Positions 1 to 6,779 of a DNA stretch of 11,804 nucleotides are shown here, one piece after another. The stretch is from positions 1 to 11,804 of the forward strand of contig CACYDQ010000277.1 of the NCBI GenBank assembly GCA_902773215.1. The letters run 5' to 3'. Made by a program: the position numbers and the translations under genes. The stretch's first letter is position 1, and each line of letters opens with the position of its first letter. The stretch is from an uncultured Spirochaetaceae bacterium (GTDB lineage Bacteria; Spirochaetota; Spirochaetia; Treponematales; Treponemataceae). A model generated the notes under the pieces. It was given only the letters and a program-made list of their open reading frames with translations, ran no database searches and had not been told where the DNA came from.

Positions 1-2
1 AG

Positions 3-923
3 ATTTTCAAGAGCCGCATCCGCTCTTACAAGGACCTTCCCCTGCGTCTGGCTGAGTTCGGCCACTGTGTACGTAATGAACCGAGCGGAACTCTCCACGG
101 TATTATGCGCGTGCGCGGCTTTGTACAGGACGATGCACACATCCTCTGCACCGAGGACCAGATAGAGGCGGAGGTCAAGAAGTTCTGCCATCTGCTCGTC
201 GATGTCTACAAGGATTTCGGCTTTGACAAGAACCTTCTGGTCAAGCTGTCCACCATGCCCGACGACCACGTGGGCGACGAGGCGACCTGGAAGCACGCGG
301 AGGAAGCCCTTGCGAACGCATGCGACTCCGCCGGGCTCAAGTACGAGCTGCAGCCCAAGGAAGGAGCCTTCTACGGGCCCAAGCTTGAGTTCACCCTGAT
401 TGACGCGCTGGGCCGCCAGTGGCAGTGCGGCACGATCCAGCTGGACTACCAGCTGCCTTCCGCCGACCGCCTGGACGCGACCTACATCGGCTCGGATAAC
501 CAGAAGCACCACCCGGTCATGCTGCACCGCGCCGTCTTGGGCTCGTTGGAGCGCTTCTTGGGCATCCTCATCGAGAACTACGCGGGAGCCTTCCCCACCT
601 GGCTGCACTTCGAGCAGGTGGCGGTTGTCCCGGTCGGGAACGACTTTGACGATTACGCGAACAAGGTCGCATCCTGCCTGCGTGAGGCGGGGCTCCGTGC
701 CAATGCCTACACCGATGACAGCAATATGAAGGCCAAGATAAAGATGATTTCCGGGGAGCACAAGACCCCCTACATCCTCGTCGTCGGGGCCAAGGAGCGG
801 GACGAGGGCACCGTCACTGTCCGCTTCCGCGCCTCCAGCGACCTGGAGCAGAAGACCTTCAAACTGGAGGACTTCCGCGCCTATGTGCTGGACAAGGTTC
901 ATAGCCACTTCAACGGAATCTAA
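3..923 (+). CDS. thrS: Threonyl-tRNA synthetase, C-terminal 306 residues (5' end outside window)
   Basis: The open frame runs in from the left edge (first complete codon at base 3) to TAA at 921-923. An internal ATG at 105 is not the start, because conserved ThrRS sequence precedes it. The enzyme charges tRNA-Thr in the cytoplasm. Class II motif 2 is visible near the edge ([14 protein letters not shown], then [12 protein letters not shown], whose His is a zinc ligand in the family). Motif 3 follows ([20 protein letters not shown], containing another zinc-ligand His). The C-terminal anticodon-binding domain begins around [12 protein letters not shown] and ends at FNGI. The N-terminal editing domains and first zinc Cys lie outside the window. 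The stretch [20 protein letters not shown] departs from the more usual K-I-R-E-A-x-x-x-K-x-P-Y form but keeps the frame and the following LVVG. It is the only gene on this strand and is convergent with the ABC operon. Identification is secure. Confidence 0.97.
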   Translation: MFKSRIRSYKDLPLRLAEFGHCVRNEPSGTLHGIMRVRGFVQDDAHILCTEDQIEAEVKKFCHLLVDVYKDFGFDKNLLVKLSTMPDDHVGDEATWKHAEEALANACDSAGLKYELQPKEGAFYGPKLEFTLIDALGRQWQCGTIQLDYQLPSADRLDATYIGSDNQKHHPVMLHRAVLGSLERFLGILIENYAGAFPTWLHFEQVAVVPVGNDFDDYANKVASCLREAGLRANAYTDDSNMKAKIKMISGEHKTPYILVVGAKERDEGTVTVRFRASSDLEQKTFKLEDFRAYVLDKVHSHFNGI

Positions 924-952
924 ACCATGTGTTTGCGGGCAACCCCGCATCT

Positions 953-985
953 AATCCCGGGCTTCATCGGGGCCCGGGATTTTTT
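953..985 (+). terminator. Rho-independent terminator of thrS
   Basis: A perfect 10-bp stem (AATCCCGGGC at 953-962 pairing with 972-981) with a 9-nt loop runs into six T residues (980-985), 30 nt after the thrS stop. A smaller 6-bp hairpin (934-939 with 944-949) sits just before it. On the minus strand neither hairpin is followed by a T-run, so this is probably not an efficient bidirectional terminator for the converging ABC operon. Confidence 0.9.
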
Positions 986-1092
986 GTCCTTATCCGTCTG
1001 GAATCTTCCGCAACAAGCTTGTGTGCTTCACATCCTCTCTACATCGCAGCGTAGCATGCATTTGAAAAGTATGAAGCCCTGTCCCCCCCCTG

Positions 1093-1851
1093 CTATATGT
1101 TGTACTCCTGGGGCAGGGAGATGTTGTTCCGGAGCAGGAATGCCCGGGTACGCTCGTTCTGCGGGTACTCGAAAATCTGCCCGGCTGTTCCCTGCTCCAC
1201 GATTTTGCCGCCCTCCATAAAGATGACCTTCGTCGCCACCTGACGCACAAATTCCATCTCGTGTGAGACGATAATCATCGTGTTCCCCTCGGCGGCAATC
1301 TGCTTGATTGACGCGAGGACTTCCCCGACAAGCTCGGGGTCAAGCGCGCTCGTCGGCTCATCAAGCAGAAGCAGCTCCGGCTCCATCGCAAGCCCCCGCG
1401 CAATCGCCACCCGCTGCTGCTGGCCCCCGCTCAGATGCTTGGGGTAATACTGCAGGCGGTCCAGCATCTTTACTTTCTCCAGCTGCCGCATGGCAATCCG
1501 CTCGGCTTCCTCCCGGCTCTTTTTCTGCACCCAGACAAGGGGCTGGGCGACATTCTGCAGCACGGTCTTCCGCTGGAAGAGGTTGAAAGACTGGAAGACC
1601 ATCGTGCTCCTCTTCCTCAGCGCGGAGATTTCCTTCTTCTCATGATTCCCGTAATCAAACGAGAAATCATCGAACGATATGACACCCTCCTCCGGTGTCT
1701 CAAGCATATTGATACAGCGGAGCAAGGTGGACTTGCCCGTCCCGCTCGGCCCGATTATCGCGACGACATCGCCCTTTTCCACCGTAAAATCAATTCCGTC
1801 CAGCACGGTGTTCTGCTGGAAGCTTTTCTTCAAATTGCTTATTCGTATCAT
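1093..1851 (-). CDS. Polar amino-acid-type ABC transporter, ATP-binding subunit
   Basis: This 252-residue protein has the usual length for the GlnQ/HisP/TcyN family. It is the cytoplasmic ATPase that powers the importer encoded just upstream. Visible motifs are Walker A GPSGTGKST (34-42), Q-loop Gln87, signature LSGGQQQRVAIARG (140-153), Walker B LLLLDEP (160-166), the D-loop SALDPE, and switch His197 in VSHEM. All catalytic residues are intact. The ATG is one base after the permease TGA, so the two are almost certainly translationally coupled. An AGGGG within the permease end serves as ribosome binding site. It is the last gene of the operon, and no convincing T-tailed hairpin follows it on this strand. 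The substrate cannot be read from an ATPase; polar amino acid or cystine is inferred from the partners. Confidence 0.95.
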   Translation of the reverse strand: MIRISNLKKSFQQNTVLDGIDFTVEKGDVVAIIGPSGTGKSTLLRCINMLETPEEGVISFDDFSFDYGNHEKKEISALRKRSTMVFQSFNLFQRKTVLQNVAQPLVWVQKKSREEAERIAMRQLEKVKMLDRLQYYPKHLSGGQQQRVAIARGLAMEPELLLLDEPTSALDPELVGEVLASIKQIAAEGNTMIIVSHEMEFVRQVATKVIFMEGGKIVEQGTAGQIFEYPQNERTRAFLLRNNISLPQEYNI

Positions 1852-1852
1852 A

Positions 1853-2662
1853 TCATACCCCTGCCCTCACGACACTCACTGCGGCGAATTTCTTTTGACC
1901 CGACCAAGAAAGCGAACGCACTCTTTCCTTGATGCCGATGCCGGATTTCTCTGCTTTCGGTTCATCGGGAATCCTCACGGCATGCAGGACACGAGCGATG
2001 ACGAACTCAAGGAAAATCGTGATGAGCCAGTAGATAACCGCAAGGGCGACGTATGCCTCAAAGTAGCGGTAATTACGGGCCGCGACAATTTTTCCCTGAG
2101 CGGTCATCTCCACGATTGCGCATGAGAATGCAAGCGACGTCCCCTTTACGAGCCCTATCAGCGTGTTGCCCAGGGACGGTATGGCAAGCTCCAGTGCCTC
2201 CGGGATGACGATCCTGACCATCCGCTGAAAGGGAGTCATTCCCAAGGACGTGGCGGCCTCGATTTCCCCCTTGTTCACGGCCTGCAAGGCGGACTGAATC
2301 GTGACGGCATGAAGCGCGGACTGGTTCAACGACAGGGCGACGATGGCGTAGATGATTGACGGGACGTTCCCTATCATCACCTCTTTACCGGTCCAGTAAC
2401 TGTAGTACTTCAGGAAAATCGGAATGCCGAAGTAGGTGACGTAGAGCTGCACAAGAATCGGCGTTCCCCGTATCACCGAGATGAAGAGGGTCACGAGCCG
2501 TTTGAGTACCGGGACTTTTTTTATCCTGATAATCGCGAGCACAAAGCCTATCGCAAGCCCCAAGACCATCGCAAAGACGGACAGCTTGAGGGTGACGGGC
2601 AAAAAACGTATGATTGCCCAGAAGTCGTCATAGACGACGGACACATCGAACAAGTTTGGCAT
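1853..2662 (-). CDS. Polar amino-acid-type ABC transporter permease (His/Glu/Gln/Arg/cystine family)
   Basis: A 269-residue inner-membrane permease with about five hydrophobic segments (roughly 19-46, 55-80, 100-118, 163-188, 202-227). The N-terminal part has the family pattern of a first helix with TLKLS followed by an RGTPILVQL turn near 65-73. The cytoplasmic EAA loop that docks onto the ATPase is at about 134-160 (EIEAATSLGMTPFQ, then IPEAL). The last 35 residues form a basic, hydrophilic tail longer than in most family members. The start is supported by AGGAGGG a few bases upstream, directly behind the M20 stop. Only one permease gene is present, so the transporter would use a homodimeric membrane domain. 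The TcyL/TcyM cystine permeases are the closest resemblance I can name from motifs, but the substrate is inferred only. Confidence 0.93.
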   Translation of the reverse strand: MPNLFDVSVVYDDFWAIIRFLPVTLKLSVFAMVLGLAIGFVLAIIRIKKVPVLKRLVTLFISVIRGTPILVQLYVTYFGIPIFLKYYSYWTGKEVMIGNVPSIIYAIVALSLNQSALHAVTIQSALQAVNKGEIEAATSLGMTPFQRMVRIVIPEALELAIPSLGNTLIGLVKGTSLAFSCAIVEMTAQGKIVAARNYRYFEAYVALAVIYWLITIFLEFVIARVLHAVRIPDEPKAEKSGIGIKERVRSLSWSGQKKFAAVSVVRAGV

Positions 2663-2671
2663 ACATCCCTC

Positions 2672-3826
2672 CTATGCGGCCTTCGCATCGTTCAGGTAAT
2701 CAAAGGCATAGGCAAGGAGGAATTCCAGCCCGTACAGCAGGACTTTCTCATCCACCAATGTCTTGTCGGTATGCTGGGGACGGTATACCCCGTCCGTCAC
2801 GCCGCCGACATGTACGAACACGCCCGGTATCTTTTCCTGATACAACGAAAAATCTTCCCCACCCATGCTCGGCTTTGCCCACTCGACATACTGCTTCCCA
2901 AACAGCTCCTCGACTACACGGGCCGCACGGTCAGTGCTTTCCCTGTCATTGTTCACCGCATGACCATGATTGACATGCGCCACTGAAACGGAGACATCAT
3001 GGCTCGCCTCAATTCCCTTTGCGATGCGGTCAGAAATCTCGTTGAGGATTCTCGTCGTCGCCTCATCGAGCGTACGGAAATTGAGCTGGATGACAACCTT
3101 CTTTGGAAATCCGCAGGACTCGTTCTCGGTAGACACAACGGTCGGAACGAGAACTCCCTGATCCTCGCCCGGGACATGCCGGGTCGCAAGGGAAGTCACC
3201 GTGTTCACCAAATCCGCCGCCGCAAGCAGGGGATTGCCTTTCGCGCCGTCAGCCCGCGTGACCGTGATGGTAACGCCCGAGCCGTATGACGACATGACCC
3301 CGTAGTTGAGAGAGAATATTCCCAAGTCCTTGTCAGCGGCATTGTGCACGCCGACGATGTTGTCCACCCCGTCAAGGATGTTGGTCTCCATCAGCTTCCG
3401 TGCCCCGGCACCTATTTCCTCTCCTTCCTGAAAGATAATCTTCACCGTGCCATGAATCTCATCTTTCAGGTCCTTCAGGATTTTCGCCGCGCCGAGCATA
3501 TAGGTCGCATGAATGTCATGCCCGCAGGCATGCATCACGCCGGGATTCTCCGAGGCAAAATCCACGCCGGTCGCCTCGGTTATCGGGAGCGCGTCAATGT
3601 CTCCCCGCATCGCGACGGTCTTTCCCGGAAGGCTTCCCTTGATTGTTGCGACGATGTCGCTGACACCGGTCGTCTCGTAGGGGATGCCCCACTCATCGAG
3701 ATGGCTCTTGATATATGCCGCCGTCTCGAATTCCTGACTGGACAGCTCAGGGTGGCGGTGGAAATGCTTTCTCGTCTCAACGAGAAAATCAAAGTTATCC
3801 AGCACGAGTTTCTTCAAATCTGCCAT
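2672..3826 (-). CDS. M20-family amidohydrolase/deacylase with degenerate lid domain
   Basis: A 384-residue M20D-type (aminoacylase/amidohydrolase) metallohydrolase. The di-metal ligands expected for the family are all present: Cys101 and His103 in ACGHD, the EGEE motif with Glu136/Glu137 as catalytic and metal Glu, His161 in VGVHN, and His352 near the C-terminus; MGGEDFS is at 321-327. The N-terminal RKHFHRHPELS signature is intact. The inserted lid/dimerisation domain (about 182-290) is abnormal. Where relatives have a G-G-H loop it reads RADGAKGNP (191-199), about five residues shorter, and the G-T-x-x-N-x-I-P motif is replaced by ENESCGFP (234-241). The start has a perfect AAGGAGG 7 nt upstream, and the ATG overlaps the preceding TAA by one base (TAATG). 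Within an ABC importer operon it most likely hydrolyses an imported N-acyl or amide substrate, by analogy with M20 deacetylases in Bacillus S-compound operons. The substrate is unknown. Confidence 0.92.
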   Translation of the reverse strand: MADLKKLVLDNFDFLVETRKHFHRHPELSSQEFETAAYIKSHLDEWGIPYETTGVSDIVATIKGSLPGKTVAMRGDIDALPITEATGVDFASENPGVMHACGHDIHATYMLGAAKILKDLKDEIHGTVKIIFQEGEEIGAGARKLMETNILDGVDNIVGVHNAADKDLGIFSLNYGVMSSYGSGVTITVTRADGAKGNPLLAAADLVNTVTSLATRHVPGEDQGVLVPTVVSTENESCGFPKKVVIQLNFRTLDEATTRILNEISDRIAKGIEASHDVSVSVAHVNHGHAVNNDRESTDRAARVVEELFGKQYVEWAKPSMGGEDFSLYQEKIPGVFVHVGGVTDGVYRPQHTDKTLVDEKVLLYGLEFLLAYAFDYLNDAKAA

Positions 3827-4212
3827 TATGCGACCTCCTTAGTTTTTTTGCCGGAATACCGTGCCTTGTAGCTCACCTGATACAATGCGGAGATGGCATC
3901 CGCGCTCGTCTCGATGAGACTCTTGAGCTGCCGTGCCTGGGCTTCCGTCACGAACTCAGCTCTCAGCACCAGATCTGCCGTCTCAGGGATGATGTTGCTC
4001 TTTGTTCCCGCCGAAAAGCTGACGGGATACAGGGCGACGTTATCGAACGAGTCGAACTCGTACCACAGGCGCTGGGTCACCGCGTGAATCAGTTCGAAGC
4101 CTGCGATGACGGGGTTGTGCGTCTTGAACGGCGTGGAGCTGTGCCCGCCCAGTCCCAGTATGTGTACCGCGACATCAAATGATTCGGTCCTTTTCGGATT
4201 TTTCTCTGCCAT
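3826..4212 (-). CDS. Stand-alone M20 peptidase lid/dimerisation domain protein
   Basis: A 128-residue protein that consists almost entirely of an M20 lid (bacterial dimerisation) domain, without any catalytic domain or metal ligands. It has the canonical lid motifs: GLGGHSSTP with His24, the following HNP, and SAGTKSNIIPE (68-77) with Asn73. The start at 4212 is chosen because a perfect AAGGAGG (4227-4221) lies 8 nt upstream; a longer upstream reading (to 4257) would overlap the lipoprotein gene and lacks this support. It is not a broken M20 gene. It is 13 nt behind the lipoprotein stop, has its own strong ribosome binding site, and its stop overlaps the start of the full-length M20 gene. In M20 dimers the lid His and Asn complete the active site of the partner chain, so this protein probably acts as a subunit of the neighbouring hydrolase. 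That role is inferred from motifs and coupling. Confidence 0.85.
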   Translation of the reverse strand: MAEKNPKRTESFDVAVHILGLGGHSSTPFKTHNPVIAGFELIHAVTQRLWYEFDSFDNVALYPVSFSAGTKSNIIPETADLVLRAEFVTEAQARQLKSLIETSADAISALYQVSYKARYSGKKTKEVA

Positions 4213-4220
4213 ACTCTGTT

Positions 4221-4227
4221 CCTCCTT
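4221..4227 (-). promoter_or_regulatory. Ribosome binding site fixing the start of the lid protein
   Basis: The perfect Shine-Dalgarno AAGGAGG overlaps the TAA stop of the lipoprotein gene and lies 8 nt before the ATG at 4212. It shows that the small lid-domain gene is a designed, independently initiated gene rather than a degraded remnant. Confidence 0.85.
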
Positions 4228-5137
4228 ATTTTGCCTGGTCCTTTGCGACTTTCTCACGGGCGGACTTCACCAAATCAAGCGTCAGGTAGTCATCCTCTTC
4301 CGTAAGCCCGAAGTATTTTGCGCGGAGGGCGTGAATCGTCCCGTCCTCGATAAGGCTCAGCAGGACGTCATCAAACTCTTTCTGCAGCTGCTCCTCGCCT
4401 TTGGGGAAGATGTAGAAATTGCCGTCAATGTGGAAGTTGCCGATGCTGTCCATCCATGCCTCATAATCCTCACGGGGTATCGGATGAATCTCAAGGTTGT
4501 CAAGCTTCGTCCTCGCGACATGCTGCTCGATTGCGTAGCGCGTGAAAAGGTAGAAGTCATACTTTCCTGTAGAGACATCAAGCCCGTACTCGGTCTCGGC
4601 ATCCGTATAATGAATGTCGATGGGATTGTCGGGGTAAGTCTTGTTGTTCAGCTCGTAATTCGTGGAGTTAAAGCTGCTCGGGGACGCGACGGTAGAATGC
4701 CCGCCCAAATCCCGCACGGTCTTGATGGGGCTGCCCTTCTTCACGAGTATCGCGCTTCCGCCATAGTCATAGGGAGCGGAGAACAGGTACTTCTCGCCGC
4801 GGGCACGGTTGTAGCCCAAGTGATTCACGCCGAACTGATACATGCCGCTGTCAAGACCCGTAAAGATGGACGCGAACTCCGTGACCACGAACTTGGTCTC
4901 GTACTGCGGAAGCTTTTCGAACACGAGGCGTATCACGTCTATGTCATACCCCCCGGGAACACCATTGTCATCGACGACAATCCATGGCGATGGGCTGGAG
5001 CTCGAGGCTATCGTGATAAGCCTCTTGCCTGTCTGCCCCTCCGTGTTTTTCTGTTTGCCTCCGCATGACAGCAAAAGAAGTGATGAAAGCAAGACGGCTC
5101 CTGCCCCTGCCGACCTCAGATGTTTCGTAACGTTCAT
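4226..5137 (-). CDS. ABC transporter substrate-binding lipoprotein (SBP_bac_3 type)
   Basis: A 303-residue extracytoplasmic receptor that delivers substrate to the permease encoded downstream. The start at 5137 is preceded by TGGAGG with a 7-nt spacer; an upstream in-frame Met at 5182 would lie inside the leader terminator and is rejected. The N-terminus is a lipoprotein signal: short basic n-region, hydrophobic stretch, lipobox L-L-L-S-C with Cys25 as lipidated residue, then GGKQ. The mature part follows the family-3 solute-binding pattern, with PWIVVDDNGVPGGYDIDVIR near the N-terminus, an FTGLDSG segment and a FSAPYDYGGSAILVKKG hinge region. It ends in a Lys-rich tail (AREKVAKDQAK). It is the first gene of the ABC/M20 operon, behind a promoter and riboswitch-like leader. 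The family usually binds polar amino acids including cystine; the actual ligand is not readable here. Confidence 0.93.
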   Translation of the reverse strand: MNVTKHLRSAGAGAVLLSSLLLLSCGGKQKNTEGQTGKRLITIASSSSPSPWIVVDDNGVPGGYDIDVIRLVFEKLPQYETKFVVTEFASIFTGLDSGMYQFGVNHLGYNRARGEKYLFSAPYDYGGSAILVKKGSPIKTVRDLGGHSTVASPSSFNSTNYELNNKTYPDNPIDIHYTDAETEYGLDVSTGKYDFYLFTRYAIEQHVARTKLDNLEIHPIPREDYEAWMDSIGNFHIDGNFYIFPKGEEQLQKEFDDVLLSLIEDGTIHALRAKYFGLTEEDDYLTLDLVKSAREKVAKDQAK

Positions 5138-5167
5138 ATAAATACCTCCAGTATTTTGGCCAGAAAC

Positions 5168-5218
5168 AAAAAAGGCTCCCAAAGAAGGGCGGGCACTCCC
5201 GCCTCTCTTTCGGAACCT
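5168..5218 (-). terminator. Leader A intrinsic terminator
   Basis: The 5' arm AGGTTCC (5218-5212) pairs with GGAGCCT (5179-5173, one G-U pair). The inner helix GGCGGG (5203-5198) pairs with CCCGCC around an AGTG loop, with an AAAGA/TCTTT helix between them. Six T residues follow (5173-5168). It lies 30 nt before the lipoprotein ATG, so it would abort the operon transcript unless the competing upstream fold forms. Confidence 0.85.
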
Positions 5219-5237
5219 CTGGTTATCCAGTCAGTCC
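5168..5237 (-). promoter_or_regulatory. Riboswitch-like leader A (guanidine-IV/mepA-like), upstream of ABC/M20 operon
   Basis: Read on the minus strand, 5236-5212 contains GGACTGAC, the hairpin CTGG-ATAA-CCAG and AGGTTCC. GGAC (5236-5233... continuing to 5234) can pair with GTTCC (5216-5212) to enclose the hairpin. The same AGGTTCC is also the 5' arm of the following terminator, so the two folds exclude each other, as in a transcriptional ON switch. The block is nearly identical to leader B in front of the MATE gene, and two base pairs of its hairpin covary with that copy. The arrangement and gene company (MATE) resemble guanidine-IV riboswitches. The class assignment is from memory of that family and is not certain; the regulatory architecture is seen directly. 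Confidence 0.65.
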
Positions 5238-5258
5238 TCGGGTATTCCTTTTTCATTA

Positions 5259-5275
5259 CCTAGTTATTAACTAGG
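5259..5275. promoter_or_regulatory. 17-nt perfect palindrome overlapping predicted transcription start (operator candidate)
   Basis: CCTAGTTA-T-TAACTAGG is an 8+1+8 perfect inverted repeat beginning 4 bases downstream of the -10 box, so it covers the predicted +1. The position and symmetry fit a repressor operator. It would also be the first thing transcribed and could form a 5' mRNA hairpin. No regulator gene is in the window. Confidence 0.6.
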
Positions 5276-5278
5276 GGT

Positions 5279-5307
5279 ATAATACAAAAGCAAACCCAGT
5301 ATGTCAA
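5279..5307 (-). promoter_or_regulatory. Sigma-70-type promoter of the ABC/M20 operon
   Basis: On the minus strand a perfect TTGACA (5307-5302) is separated by exactly 17 nt from TATTAT (5284-5279), one mismatch from the TATAAT consensus. Transcription would start near 5272, giving a leader of about 135 nt that carries the palindrome, the riboswitch-like element and the terminator. The promoter lies 28 nt behind the MATE stop codon. Confidence 0.85.
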
Positions 5308-5334
5308 TAGGTTTTGAAAAAGTTATGAAAAAAA

Positions 5335-6687
5335 TTATCTTCTCGTATACCGTTCCAACGCCCGCCTGTAGTACAGGACCATCACGAGCGCGGTGAACAC
5401 CCAGACGATGGGATACGCGAGGGCGACGAAAGCAAAGCGACCGGAAAGATGCGTACTCATAAAAAGGTAGGTCTGCCGCAGGACGACGAAGCCGCCCAAG
5501 ATTATCGCGGTAGGCGCAAGGGACTCTCCCAGACCGTGCAGAGCCTGACAGTACAGCATCGTGGTCGCACACAGGACATAAAAGGGCGTTGCAAACCGGA
5601 TGAAGAGTGAGCCGTAGCGGACCGATTCCGCATCGCTGATGAAAAGCATGGTAAAGCAGCGGGCAAAAAGGAAGGCAAGAAAGGAAATTGCCCCGATAAG
5701 GCACAGGTTCAGAACAAAGGAAAGCTTTACGCCCTTCCGTATGCGGGCGAACTCGTTCGCCCCGAAGTTCTGGCTGACGAACGTCGTGATGGCAAACGAG
5801 ATGCTTACCATGGGCATGATGATAAAATTGTCAAAGCGCGAGAACACGGCAAAGCCAGCGATGCATGCCTCCCCGAACACGTTCACGTACTTCTGCATGA
5901 ACGTGTTTGAGAGTGCGATGAGTGCGGATGAGACCGCGCCGGGAAGCCCTATCTTGAGGATTTTCGCGAAGATGGGACTGCTTACCCGCAAGTCCCGGAG
6001 GCGGATTTTGTAATCCCCGTCCACCGTGCAAAGAACCCAAAAGACAGGCACAACGGAAAGCATCTCGGAAATCACGGTCGCAAAGGCTGCCCCCCGTATG
6101 CCCATTTTCAGGACAAGCACGAAAACGAGGTCAAGGACTATGTTTATCACGGAGCTGAATATCAGGAAATAGAGCGGGCGTTTGGAATCGCCGAGGGCTC
6201 GGAGGATGCCGGAACCTATGTCATACAGAATCAGAAAGACCATTCCCGAAAAGAAAATCCGAAGGTAGGAACTTGCCAGCTCAAAGACAGCAGCAGGGAC
6301 ACGAATCAGGCGGAGCATGAAGTTTGAGATAAAAATCCCGAAAAAGCTGAGGAATACGCTTATAAAAAGTGAAGCAAGCACCGACGTATGGACGGCAGCT
6401 TTCAATGCCGCCCTGTCCTTTGCGCCGAAGCTCTGAGAGATAATGACCTGTGCCCCTGTCGCAAGCCCGTTGAAAAATCCAATGACACCAAAGACGAGCT
6501 GGCCCGTGGAACCGACAGCGGCAAGGGCATCCCGTCCCAGGAAGCGGCCGACGATGAGGCAGTCCATCGTGTTGTACAGCTGCTGGAAGATGTTCCCAGT
6601 AAGCAAGGGCAGGGCGAAGCGGACAATCTGCGGGAGGATAGATCCCTGAGTCATATCCGTGCCGAGCCGTTCAGGAGATTTCGTCAT
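5335..6687 (-). CDS. MATE-family (NorM/DinF/MepA-like) multidrug or metabolite exporter
   Basis: About 450 residues with roughly twelve hydrophobic segments, the usual size for MATE cation-coupled exporters of the inner membrane. The N-terminal signature region is typical: FALPLLTGNIFQQLYNTMD, then IVGRFLGRDALAAVG and the FNGLATGAQVIISQ segment. The second half repeats the pattern (GLPGAVSSALIALSNTF, FVSQNFGANE). The longest reading begins at an ATG at 6735, but that codon lies in the loop of the leader terminator, so it is rejected. ATG 6687 follows GAGGG, although the spacing is only 2 nt; ATG 6654 is the other candidate, with no clear ribosome binding site. The gene is preceded by riboswitch-like leader B and by yezD, with no promoter visible between them. 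The substrate is not shown by the sequence; the leader suggests a small toxic metabolite such as guanidine (inference). Confidence 0.92.
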   Translation of the reverse strand: MTKSPERLGTDMTQGSILPQIVRFALPLLTGNIFQQLYNTMDCLIVGRFLGRDALAAVGSTGQLVFGVIGFFNGLATGAQVIISQSFGAKDRAALKAAVHTSVLASLFISVFLSFFGIFISNFMLRLIRVPAAVFELASSYLRIFFSGMVFLILYDIGSGILRALGDSKRPLYFLIFSSVINIVLDLVFVLVLKMGIRGAAFATVISEMLSVVPVFWVLCTVDGDYKIRLRDLRVSSPIFAKILKIGLPGAVSSALIALSNTFMQKYVNVFGEACIAGFAVFSRFDNFIIMPMVSISFAITTFVSQNFGANEFARIRKGVKLSFVLNLCLIGAISFLAFLFARCFTMLFISDAESVRYGSLFIRFATPFYVLCATTMLYCQALHGLGESLAPTAIILGGFVVLRQTYLFMSTHLSGRFAFVALAYPIVWVFTALVMVLYYRRALERYTRR

Positions 6688-6707
6688 ATCCCTCAAAAGG
6701 AACACAT

Positions 6708-6757
6708 AAAAAAGGTTCCTGAAGTGGGACAGCATACGCCGTCCTCTTCAGGAACCT
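6708..6757 (-). terminator. Leader B intrinsic terminator
   Basis: A perfect 12-bp lower stem (AGGTTCCTGAAG, 6757-6746, with CTTCAGGAACCT, 6724-6713) is capped by a GGACGGC/GCTGTCC helix with loop GTAT and followed by six T residues (6713-6708). In the absence of the competing fold it would end transcription of the upstream nif-like operon before the MATE gene. Confidence 0.9.
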
Positions 6758-6776
6758 CCAGTTTTCTGGTCAGTCC
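6708..6776 (-). promoter_or_regulatory. Riboswitch-like leader B (guanidine-IV/mepA-like), upstream of MATE gene
   Basis: Minus-strand bases 6776-6751 read GGACTGAC, CCAG-AAAA-CTGG (sharing the final C of GGACTGAC as its first base), then AGGTTCC. GGGAC (6777-6773) can pair with GTTCC (6755-6751) around the hairpin, in competition with the terminator that uses the same AGGTTCC arm. The element starts only a few bases after the yezD stop, so it must receive transcripts from the nif-like operon unless a promoter hides inside yezD. Known guanidine-IV riboswitches are ON switches in front of MATE (mepA) genes, which is the basis of the suggested class; ligand identity is not proven here. Confidence 0.7.
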
Positions 6777-6779
6777 CAG

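Noticed and set aside
1083..1090. Run of eight C residues just downstream of the ABC ATPase stop as a phase-variation tract
   Set aside because: It lies outside any coding frame and away from a promoter, so length changes would have no evident effect.
3826..4257. Lid-domain gene as a pseudogene remnant of a duplicated M20 hydrolase
   Set aside because: It has its own perfect ribosome binding site, a clean start and stop, intact lid motifs and stop/start overlaps with both functional neighbours. There is no leftover catalytic-domain sequence on either side.
5168..5237. SAM-I, lysine, glycine or T-box type leader
   Set aside because: None of the long conserved cores or multi-helix junctions of those classes are present. 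The conserved part is only about 26 nt plus the terminator.
6688..6735. Start of the MATE protein at 6735
   Set aside because: That ATG and the following 16 codons are the loop, 3' arm and T-run of the leader terminator, and no ribosome binding site precedes it.
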